Below, one piece after another: positions 15,101 through 27,100 of a stretch of DNA of 64,000 nucleotides. The stretch's first letter is position 1, and each line of letters starts with the position of its first letter. Made by a program: the position numbers and the translations under genes. The notes under the pieces are model-generated. The model was given only the letters and a program-made list of their open reading frames with translations, was not told the origin of the DNA and made no database searches. Origin of the DNA: Haemaphysalis longicornis (taxonomy: Eukaryota; Arthropoda; Arachnida; Ixodida; Ixodidae); NCBI GenBank assembly GCA_013339765.2, contig CM023450.1:97392820-97456819 (forward strand), read 5' to 3'.

Positions 15101-18100
15101 CCCCCTGAAGTGATATCGCGCTCAAGACCAAGCTGGGTAATCAGACCGCATGGCAGTAACTCTGATCTGTCCCAAGCAGCCTCACCTCTACAATGGCATC
15201 AAAGAGGTGCTTCTTCTGCTTGAAGAGGTCGTTGGTGGCTCCTACAACGCAGCTCCGAACGCTGATGTCGCTGAGCAGGTCGATGATGGGCAGGGACACA
15301 TACGGCAGGCACAACGAGCCCTGCACAACAGACGGCATTGCCATGTGCACTTGGCAGTGCCCTGTACCATTTCAAGATAACTGCAACAAACACGCGATGT
15401 TCAAAGAATACGTGACAACAATGATTAACTATCGACAGTAGTGGTGTTGGAGCTAAAGCCTTTTATCCTTATTTTAAGTGCAGAGCACTTTAGGGGCTTG
15501 CCTTGTCGTCGTAGCTTGCTTGCTGGGCCCAAGTAGAGCCACACAGCGTTCCGTCATAGCGGCTGTCGTCGCAGTGTAACCCAGAAGCTTCAAAAGCCAA
15601 GCTGTTTATATAGTCATAAGCGTTCGAAACTCGTGAGCCGCTGGCGCTTGTCATACCTCCCCCCTTTGTTTAGTGCAAAGATAACTTAAGTACATTTGCG
15701 CAAAATATATGTAATTAACCGGCAGCGCCCACGTTCATTTAGTTAGGAACGCTCGTTGGGTTGGCTTTTATGATAGTAAGCAAAAAAAAAAAGTGGCAGT
15801 GCAACGCCGGCACGTACGGGAGGGAAAGCAACGACAAAAAGAACAGAAATCCCACTGGCGCAGTTTCAGGCAGGAGCCACACGAGCACTGCGAAGGCGGG
15901 AAATTTGAAATGCGTTGGGTGGTAGCAGTGAGTGGATAACGGTGCTACAGCCCATTATGGTGAATCACTGCTCTGCACTTCCTGATAGCTTTCCACATTG
16001 AGTGGAACAGCCTTATTTTTTCAATATACCAATGTTATTGTTTGCATACTTGTCTATAATTGTTCTTCATAGGTGTGGCCAAATGGGTCATTTTTTTTAG
16101 GGTACAATGCATTGATTACGGCAATGTCTGCGCACACAAAAAGATGAAAAAAATTTTTTTGCAAAGAGCACTGCGAAGCAACTTTAAAAAGCCATGCTCG
16201 TCTTTTAGCATTGAAGAATTAATCACCATGACCTTTACTTTTTTTCACTGGACACACGCACAAAAAAAAAAATACAGGAGAGCAACGAGAGGAGAACCGC
16301 CAGGGAATCGTTGAGCCCCCTTGCCTTGGAGAAGATGGAGAGAGGCAGGCCGCAGTCCTCGTTTTGCAGGGAGATGACCTTGGTGATGCTCTGGAGCAGC
16401 AGCAAGTCCTCCGGGTCTCGGCTGGCCATTTCTGGCGCAGTGCCGTTGCCCTCGCAGCCGAAATTCAGGCTCACCATCCCCAGGCCGTCCTCGCAGGGCG
16501 TCGTCGATTCATCCAGCTCCCCCACGACGCCGCTGTCGTCACCACTCCCTGGCGCGCTCCCCTTGACTGCACCGGATGGCACGTCCTGCACACGTGCGCA
16601 CGCACACAGGGTCACGGCTGTGCACGAAACACTTGCAGGGAAACACGCACAATAATGGCAACCTGTCGAACGTAGAAGCGGCCTTTGCACAATAAACTCT
16701 ATCCATTCTCTGTTTGTGTATTGCCCCTCAAATATGAATTTAGTTGGTTTCCATGTTCCACTCCATTTGATAGCACTTTAGCCATTTTATCTTTCTCCTT
16801 AGTAGCCCCAAATTAAACTTCCACAGTCCCTCAAACGCCATTCCCAATCTGCTAAAGGCTCCACTTAAAGGAGCCATGAAGACAGAATACAAGTGTGTTT
16901 TATTCGAAAGATTTCGCGTTTTATAGCGCCCCCAGCACTTTTCCGGCAGCAAATGACGCCGTATTCACTGATAAATTTATCAATTTAGGCTAAAATTTTG
17001 ATTCTCCTGCCAAATCGTAGGTTTTCGTAGTCACAAATTACATCAGAAGCGCGTGTATTTAAGCGAACTTCCACTGCATCATTCGGGTTCCGTCATCCCT
17101 CCCAGATGGCGCTGCTATAGTCATCCACGAACTGTTGTACGCCGTTGCTTTGTTTTTGAGCGTATTGGCACCTGGCTTGTTTTTTTGCTGTAAAAAGTGA
17201 TCGTGTCGTGAAATCTGGGGTATCCTTGACAAACAGGGTCACGTAAGACAACGCTGCTTACGCCAATCGGCCAGCTTCGTAAAAGACAACTCCAAAGCGG
17301 CGGAGTGCTATGCAGCTAAAACAAGCATAGTGCGCCCAGTACCAACAGCAGTGTGCATCGGTACTTCTATGCTTACGTGCGTTTTTGTAACTTTCGTTGT
17401 TTACCACACCATTCTTACTGCTGTAAAATGAATATGCATTACACTTTCGCGTGAATAGTTCATTCGGAAAGCCTTTAAGCCGTGCCTAATTTGCTTTTGC
17501 TTTTTCCGTCCTCAGCCAATCGCACAGCTGAGCTCATGTGACATCATAGGTTCTGTTGCGGGAAATGAGCTAGTGGGTCGCATGGACATTCCGTTTTTTC
17601 CTAGTTATGTAGCTCATTTGAGCGAAGTGTGCGTTAACGGTGGTGTCAGTATGATTGTATCGAGGCAATCTTTCGAATGAACCGAACTTGTGTTTTGTCC
17701 TCATGGCTCGTTTAAGATTCATCAGCAAATAAAAAATAAAGTCTTGCCAGAACTGTTTGCTTACCTATATCAAATTCTTGACTGCAAATTGATTGCTAAT
17801 AATTAGCACAAACATTAGCTGAATATTTTTTTTAAAACACACATTTTTGCTTTAATGTGCATGAGACTTCCATTTGCAGCTATGATAAAAGAATAACAAC
17901 CTGGGGACAGGACTTCAGACAACTAGGTGGGCGCTACAAGTGCTTGATTAAAAAAAAAATGGTGCCAACACTCTTTTTTGGAGTGAGCAGCCACTGATAG
18001 TTCACTAAAAGGGGCCTACAAATGTCATAGGCTGAGAGCGCGAGCGTTTGACCGTCAGCCATGCGCGCCCAGCACTTCGCCCGGCTGAGCGGCGCGGCAT

Positions 18101-21100
18101 CGTGGTCATCGAAACACTGCCGCTCACGTGCACTTGCGGAGAAGAGGACAGTTCAGGCAGGTCGGGGGCGGGTGCGACCTGTCGGGTGAGAGAGTCGTAT
18201 GGCGTGAGGAACGGCGTCCACGGGTGGCTTGTCGGCTCGCGGCGGCGGCGGATGCTCCTCAAAGCGTGCCGCAGATCTTGGTTGGGTGCATGTGCCAAGA
18301 GGGCAGCCGTTCGCTGTCCCTGAATTAGCGCAAGGGGGTGCATTATTGCTGCGGGTATTTCTGGGTTTTTTTCATATAAGCTCTATGTGTGAACAGCATT
18401 TCCCCTAAGCTAACATGCATCAAAGTTACCACATGCCTGTTTTGTACAAGCTTTTTTGCACAGCTGCAGCGACAGACAAAAAAAAAATCTATGTGCCAGG
18501 AGGAGGCAGAGCTGATATTTAAAGGGGCCATGCAGACAAAGTACAAGTTTGCTGTACTCGAAAGATTTGGTGTTTTATAGTGCCCCCAGAGCTTTTCCGG
18601 CAGCAAACGATGCTTTAGTCACTAAGAATTAATCAATTTATGTTAAAATTTCGATTCTTCCACCAAATTCTGGGTTTCTTGAGGTTGTCTGCGATGACAT
18701 CACAAAAACAGGTCTTCAAGCGAATTCGAATGTGGCACTAGGCTTTCAGAGGACTACGAAGCCTTGTTTACCGTCCATCCTCCCAGATGGCACCCCCATT
18801 CTGTAACTGGCCTCTGCCCATCTTTGTTTTGTTTTCGACTGTATTTGTCCCTGGCTTGTTTTTGTTACGGTAGAAAGCACTCGTTTTGTAAAACATGGGG
18901 TATGCTTGACAAACAGGGTCACATGAGACGACGTCGCTTGCGCCAATCGGCCAGTGTCGTGTCAGACAACCCTAAAGCACCATACTGCTGTGAAGCTATA
19001 ACAAGTGTAGTGTGTGCAGTGCCAACAACAGTGTGCTCTGGCACTTCTATCTTTACGTGTACGTTCGTAACTTCCATGTTTACCCCACCATTCTTACTTC
19101 TATAAAATGAATATATGCATTACATTTAAGGGGAAATAGCTCGTGCTGCAAGATTATAAGCCCTGCCTAACTTGCGTTTGCTTTTGCCGGCCTCAGCCAA
19201 TCGCACAGCTGGGCATGTGACATCACAGGTTCTGTTGCGGGAAATGAGCTAGTGAGTCGAATGGCCATTCCTTTTTTCCTAATTATGCAGCTTATTTGAG
19301 GGAAGTGCGCGTTAAAAGTGGTGCCAGTACGATTCTAACGAGGCAATCTTTCGAATGAACCAAACGTGTTTTGTTCCTAAAATATTGCACCCATTAAAAA
19401 TCTAATGGTAATTCAAACTGGAACAGCATTCATAGGCATAATGGAATGGCCCCAGATGCTGCGAAGCAGAGGCATGTGCAGGAGAAGGATTACACCTGGA
19501 GAGTAGAAAGGGAAGTAGGAGAACAGACCTACTACCCAACACCTTCAATCAACTGACAAACTGCTGCAAAAAGAGGAATCAGCTTTGGAAGCATGATCTA
19601 TGCAAGGGAGACCGTGTCATAGAAGGGAGCATGGAACAATACGCTGTTCTTTTCCCCATCGCCATTTTCCTCCAATGGTTCACTGCAAAGGAGTAAGGTT
19701 ATCAATTTGCAGACGTTGACAAATATAACAGCATGATAGCGCAACAGCTTTTCCTATAAAGTGCTATCACATTTAAAACACCGCTTCAACTTGAAACGTG
19801 GTACCCAGATTTTGTGAAAAACCAAAAGTGGGGAGGGGGGTTTATGTTCTCACCTTGGAAGCGAGACTGTAGAACGCCGAGGGCAGCTTGTTCCAGATGA
19901 AGCCCTTGTTGCCAAGAATGCCCGGGGTCTCTTTGCCGGCCACAGGTGTTGTGGGTGACTTGAACGTTTCACAGTCCTCGCGTTCTACAAACTCCAGCTT
20001 GGACCTGCGGTTATCGATGAAAGCGCAACTTATCGTTTCTGGCTGTATTAGAACAAACTGGGCACAAGAAACAGCTGAGATCTGTTGTTTTGAAGAGAAT
20101 TCCTTTGCGGTGAGAATCAAGTGTGCTGAAAATGCTCGCGCCAACACTTTGTGCAGGCCTTCAGGTAGCTTGATGAATAGAGTGCAAAAAAGTTTAAACG
20201 TACATAAGACAGGATGGCTAGTACTCCTAGTATGTGCCTGCAGTGGTAGCCTTATGTTTTCTACAGTTTTTACTGAATATGAGGACAACGCAGAATTTAG
20301 TTCGCCAAATGCTGCTCAGATAGCAAACAGATGTTGGTTAGTCTCACGCAGAATAATAGCTTTGGGGGTCAGCTATGAGTAAAGCTCACATCATAACTAA
20401 CTCTTACAGAAATTGGTGCCCTACACAAGCATTCTATCTACACACAAGCTGTACATGCTCACCACATCGAGCAAAATTTTTACCCACAGCGTACAAACTA
20501 AACAGCCGCAGATAGCTGACTATTCCTTGGTTGCAACCTGAGCAGACTTTGCACACAAATCGAAAAACACTTCCATGTGACACTGGTGCTGAGAACAAGG
20601 AGACTCGGGCACACTCGCCTCATCTCGGCCTTGTCCTTGGGGTCTGAGTCCAGCAGCTCCTCGATCTCCGACACCAGCTTGTCCTCTTCTTCGAAGACGG
20701 CATCGTCGGTCGCCCGGTTCAGGTATGGGAGGTCTGCTAGGCTCACCGGCAGGATTTTGCTGAACAGCTCCTTGCCCACTGAGCCGAGGGAGAGGCGCGG
20801 GGCCTCGGCCTCCTTCTTCTTCTCTTCACCATCCTTGTGGCTTGCGGGTGGTGGAGGTTGCGGTGGCACCTTGGAGTCGTCTGTTGAATTCTCAATTGAC
20901 TCCGCTCGCTTGGCTAAGCTCTTGGTCTCCGAGTTGCGGATTGTCTTTGACAGCAGGCTGAGGTCCTCGGGTGAGCGTACTTCTCCATCCTTTGCTGGAA
21001 CCTCCGAACTGGGCTCTCTCTCCGACTTGGCCTCCTTGTTTCTGCAGGAGTCAGGCAATTCAAGGCTAATTCTCCCAAAGGAAGGAGGGAGGGAGAGGGG

Positions 21101-24100
21101 CTATGGCGTGACAATTCACTGAAACAATCTTTTTGATATCAGATCAGGGTGTCTACCAAGTTGACATTTTCAAATTCGCTGAGTTTTCCAGGTTTTCCCT
21201 GAGTCCTTTTGATAAATTCCATGAGTGACACAGAACTCTGTTTTACGTCAACACGTGCTGACAGAACTTCACCAGTTGCTGTGACCCTCTAAAAAGCCTG
21301 TTATACAATAAAACATGACATAATAAAGTTTGAATGCCAACCAGTAACGTTTATCTCATTCAAAAAGAAAACATAACAGAGTGATAGTAAAATTCACAGT
21401 GAATGAAATATCGAAAAAAAAAGGTAAAATTGTACTGCCATGTTCTCAGCTCACACTCAATGCCTCGGTGCTGTATTTCACTGCTTCAAAGTGTTTATTC
21501 TGGTTTGGATGAGGGACACCTGCATCTCAAACACCGTCATGTTAGGTGTCCTTAAACGCTGCCATACTTCTAGCAACCAAGCGCTGCGCAGGAAGAACGG
21601 GAAGAGTTTATTTGGGAATTAAATTGGAAATCAGAAACGCCTCAACTACACCCCGCTATAGTGAGTCCATATAAAGTTCTTTTTGGCGGGCAGCGAAAGC
21701 TACGGAGCCGAAACATGCGCTGTCTTTCTATGCAGTGTAATATAGTGCCGGCTTGCAGTTAAAAGTAACTCTTAAAATGGGGTACAATGTCTATATTCGA
21801 TACTTAAGACGTATTTTGAACACAGCTGCGAAGTTTTAAAGGTGGAAATTAAGAGAAATGTGTTCTTTTATTACGCCAGATTCACAACTCAAAAATTTGC
21901 AACGTGCGTCAACCAACTAGAAACCACAGTAGATGGTGCCAGGTGTTTCAGCATAGGAATGAAGGCTACTACTGCCCCTGCCCCTGTAGAATCCTTTATG
22001 CTCCCACAATAAGGTATCGCGGCACGCAACGTTTTCTTTCGCCTTTCAGGAGTCTGGGAAACACGCCAGAACACAAGGGGAGAGTACGGGGGGGGGACAA
22101 GCTGTATGAAGCGAGTTCTCACTGGAACCAGTGACTTCAAACGGCGCCATCCGCGACGGCTCCGGGGGGCTGTCCACTTTTTACTCACTGTTACTTGAGC
22201 CAGCATTACCATGAATTTTGCTTCCTTTCTAAAGTACAGCTAATTTTCCCTGACAGAAGCACAAAATTCCATAAGTTTTCCCTGAGTTTTTCCAGACTAT
22301 TCAAAATCCCTGAGAATTTCCAGTTTTCCAGGTTTTCCAGGTTGGTAGACGCCCTGTGTCTTGACAAAACAATTTCAGCTCTGAATGGAGGAAGCACAAC
22401 TACAGAGGCAAATTAAAGTATTTTATATTTGGGGTCCAAGCCCCGGAAATAAGGCCTATAGGGTAAGTGAAAGGCTCCAGCTTATTGGGTTGCCAATGTT
22501 GTTTGGCATGCGTTAAACATTGCTTACACAGGCACCCTTTGTATATTTCACTTGCACCACAAATGTGGCCATAGGGTGGGGGAGTTCGGAAGTCAGATTC
22601 GGAAACTTTTACCACAAGAAAAAAGATAACGAAAAGAGACAACAGAAGTTGCCACACCCCTTTGTAGCAAAGACAGGTGAACGTTGAGTGACATCGATAA
22701 GCTGTACTTGGACCAAGGGTAACCCCTCTGTTCATGGGCTCATCACAAACTGTAGTGAGCTGATTGGAAAAGTTGCGTTTAGAAGAACAAGACAAAAGAC
22801 AATGCAATGCAAGGAGAACCAACGCATCGTCTCATGTCGTCTTTACTGTTGTTGTGACAAAAACACAAACACAGCTTCCTAGTTGTTCTAAGCCCAACTA
22901 CTCTAACCAGTATGCACCTTCTAGCCTTATTTGAAGCTATGTTTGTTGTTTGTAGGGTTTAACGCGTCGACGCAACGTAGGCGATGAGACGTGCCGTAGG
23001 GGAGGGCTCCGGAAAAATTTTTACCACCTCGGGATCTTTAATGTGCGCCGAAATCTCGCACACACGGGCGTTTTTGCTTTTCGCCTCCATCAGAAAAGCA
23101 GCCGCCACGGCCGGGAATCGAAACCGTGACGTCGTGCTTTATTTGAAGCTCTAATGAGTTTGCTACGAATCAGTGTTACGATGCAATCAATCAGAACACT
23201 ACAGTAGAATCTCGATGATACGATTCTGGGTGATACGAATTTCGGGATGATACGAATTTCAAGAATGTTTTGGACGGATTATGTGATAAAGAATACGCTA
23301 TGATTCGGGATTATACGAACAGTTTCTTAAGCCTTCGCGGATGATACGAACGCGCGACTGACCGGCGTGCGCTTACGAGGAGACCGGAGGCGGCGCAGTT
23401 CGTCTCGGAGGGGAAGATAAGCGACCGTGGCTAATGTGCGAGGCTGCCGCCCCTTTTCATACCCGCTTCCCTTCTTCTCCAGTCTCTGCCGGCCGGCCAA
23501 GCGGCAGCGGCCACGGGCCCTCCTCTCCACACCTACCTCCCGAAACCAATCGCGAACTGCTTTCGCAAATGTGGGTTTCGTACGGGACCGGACGCGGTTC
23601 CTACAGGAGGCAATCAAGAACCCGATGAGGACTTGGTGATTGAAGGCTGGGAGAGTCTGGAAACGCAAGCTTCTGCTGAAGACTTCGTCACCGCCGACGA
23701 CAACGTTGCGACCTGTGGGTTAAGGTCTATCGAAGACTTAGTCGACGAAGTGAATGACGTGGAGAGTGACAGTGACGGTGAAAGCGTCGACGTGTGTGAC
23801 CAACTGCCGTCGACGTCGGAAGCCCTTCTCGCTGTCGATGTTCTGTGCCGCACCGGAAGTACCGGCAACGCAAGCGACGAAATCGCTAGACGGTTTTATT
23901 CCTTTCAAGCAAGTCTTCTCGGCGATATCGAGGGCAGGAAAGTGTGCAAACGAACACTACGGACTTTTTCGGCCGCAAGTAGTTATGCCCCATAAAGTAT
24001 GTATGTGTTCATTTTCTTGTTCTTCTTAGCTTGTTTGGCTCATACGAATTCACGATGATACGAATATTTCGCGTGCTCCCGACGAATTCATATCATCGAG

Positions 24101-27100
24101 ATTCTACTGTACTTGGCAGTCAATCCGTCAAGCACAAACGTTTATTCAAGAAGGAAGAAGAACTAGAGGACACTGCTTCTTGCCCCAGACGAAGTGGAAA
24201 AGCAGCATGCCATTTTGCTGCGTGGTGTTCCCAAATGCGCCAATAATATAATGCACTCTTTCTCACCAAAGTTCCTGTCAAGTTTAACATTTCCATGCTC
24301 ACAAAATAACACGATTTGCATTACTTTTCCCAACAGACACAAGCGCATGATTGAAATGAACATAAATGCATGAACCATGAAATGTGACCTCATTTCATAA
24401 TGTACAGTGCTCACGGATTGAAACGCGACACTGCGAGCGTGTGGCCGCCGCTACATGCAGCGCCGCCCGTGGAAGCCCGTGGAAGCAAGGTGTTGCATTG
24501 TGGTATACCGCGAGGGTGAGCGCGTTTTGACTGTAGGCTTACTGCTTCCAGTTGCAATTGAGCGGGACTGTGTTTCCCCGCTGCAATAGCGAGGCGCTGC
24601 AAGCCTGGAGCGCTGGGGAACGCTTGTGCGCCGACGATAGTCGCCCAGCAGTGCGCGCACCCAATTTCGCGACATTGTCTACTCGGGCGTTCTTGTTACG
24701 CGCGCCATTCCGGTGCGGCACAGATAATGTGCATGTCACACTCATCTGAATAAAACGGACGTCTGCACGAAGGAACAGCAAACTTTATTCCAGGATATAA
24801 ACTAAAAAAAGGAAAGATGCATTTTCAGCATGTTCGCGTGTAGCGCGGTGCATTAGTACTTTGTCAGCTCTCCTCTCGCGGCCACAACGGCAGCCATTCT
24901 GCGCGGCAGACTGTCGTACAGGCTGGTGGTAAAGGTAGAGCAAGCCGCCAGTTTCTGCCATTCCGCGTGCACCACCACCCACAGGTCGACCGCGGAACAC
25001 CGTTGCGGTGGCGGACGAGAAAGTTTGCTGTTCCTTCGTGCAGACGTCCGTTTTATTCAGATGAGCGTGACATGCACCTTATCTGTGCCGCATCGGAAGG
25101 GCACGCTTAACAAGAATGCCCGAGCAGACGATGTCGCGAAATTGGGTGCGCGCACCGCCGGGTGACTACCGTCATGGCACAAAGGCGCTCCAGCGCTCCA
25201 GGCTTGCAGCGCCCCGCTGTCGCTGTGGGGAACCGCAGTCCCGCTCAATGGCAACCGGAAGCAGTAAGCCTACGGTCAGAACGCACTCACCCTTGCTGTA
25301 TACCACAATGCAACACCTTGCTTCCACATGCTTCCACGGGCAGCGCTGCATGCAGCGGAGGTCACACGCTCGCGGTGTCGCGTTTCAATCTGTGAGCACT
25401 GTACAAGCAGGAAGCCGACAATGCAGAGTAGCAATATGTTTGTCTATTTACTTCGCAATGCTGGAACATTTCTGGAATACTCAGCTACTCTGTGTAAACG
25501 TCTAGCTGTTAAGGTAAATGCTTGTGATAAGAGGAGCTTTTTTTTTTTTTTTTTTCATTTACCCAGAACTTTCTATAGCGGAGGAACTGGGTGGGCTTTC
25601 TAGTTATTTTTCAGAGCATGTCAACATTTAAGTTTCCAGGCGGGGAATCTTCAGCGACTGAAGTTGCGGAATACCAAGAGCGCACATCCACCTGGTGTAT
25701 CACGTTCTTATCTTCTTGGCTTTACCTAAGAACAGCTTGGCCGTGAGCATGAAAAGCCCGGTATAAGCACCCATCAGTGCCGCTATTCCTAAAATAGTTT
25801 AAATCAAGAAACAGTCTCTATGAGCATTTGATAGAAGGTCTACTCACATCCTTTGCTCCATTGGGTTATATTTTAGCGCGCGATACCACACCAAGCATTT
25901 TGGATCTGCCAATATGCCACGGGCATTTCAGTGAAAGCTGGCATGATGCACCTTCCTGCCACTAAAGCATTCGTAAATCCGAAGTTTTTCTTTGAGTCCT
26001 GAGAGATGCTGCAAAACCTCTTTGTTCTACATGGTCGACTCATTCTCTTGATGATAACGCGGGGACACTGCAGTGCACACAGCTGTCAGATAAAATTCAA
26101 GCACCACCTAAGACCATAATGTCACCAAAACTTCCAGCAACTTTAGTTTTGATTCATGAGCAATGTGGCAGCAATAATCGTAGTTTCACAGCATCCTTGA
26201 CATCACGTGGCTCCACCAGATGGCTGTACTGACGGCTGCTGGCAGCACAATGGTCTACAGACAACAGCGAAGCGCATGTAAAAGAATGGTTTTCTGGCTG
26301 TAGCTCCGCGTTAATTCGTTGACTGTGCTTCTTTCTCTTCACGAAGCGAAAACTTTGCACTGACAGGGCTTTAAGCTCAATATTCTGCATATAAGTACCC
26401 AAATCAGGAAATCAAAATTTGGTGATCAATGAGACTTTCCTAGCTAACGTTTGTTTATGGCATCCCACTGAAAATTTCCCGACTTTCCTAGCTAACATTT
26501 GTTTATGGCATCCCACTGAAAAATTCCCGACTCCCCTTTCAGTCAGCAGTATAAAATAATGTGCAACAACATACGTAGCAAATTTAATAAAAAGTTTGGA
26601 CCAATAAGTCTTGAGACTGTTATTCCTCGTTGGACAACAATATGGATACGAAAGAATGAGACTGTTACAAGATTCGTATGAATAATGTCAATGAAGAAAC
26701 TAGGGGAACAGAAGCAAAGGGGAAGAGAGAGAGGCAGAGTGCACAACACAGCCTGTTTTTCTACAGGATGCTGCTCTCGACCCTGGAAAGCCAGGGTGCA
26801 CCGGAAGGACGGAAGGGGGCGGTGGAAGAGCCTTGCCTGTCCTTTTCCGAGGCGAGCGTGTCGAGGCTCTGCTTGAGCTCGCTGGGCGAGTGGTGCAGGT
26901 GGACCTCGAGGAAGTCGTGCTCCTCGGGCCGCAGCTCCGAGGTCACCTGTTGCCTCAGCCCCGCTGTGCAGGCACACTCATCCAGGCCCTGCTCCAGCAT
27001 GCCTGCGTGTTGTGCGCACACAGCCACATCACGAGAGGTCCCTTCTCGTGCTGCCAATGTGAACCAAAAGGCAGTGCCCACACAGTGCTGGAACCATCCA

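Noticed and set aside
18005..18343. Overlapping Arg/Ser-rich open frames on both strands
   Set aside because: GC-rich composition explains the lack of stops; no family recognised and no link to AVL9 exons.
20577..21122. 181-codon plus-strand open frame
   Set aside because: Antisense shadow of AVL9 exon 8, with low-complexity serine content.
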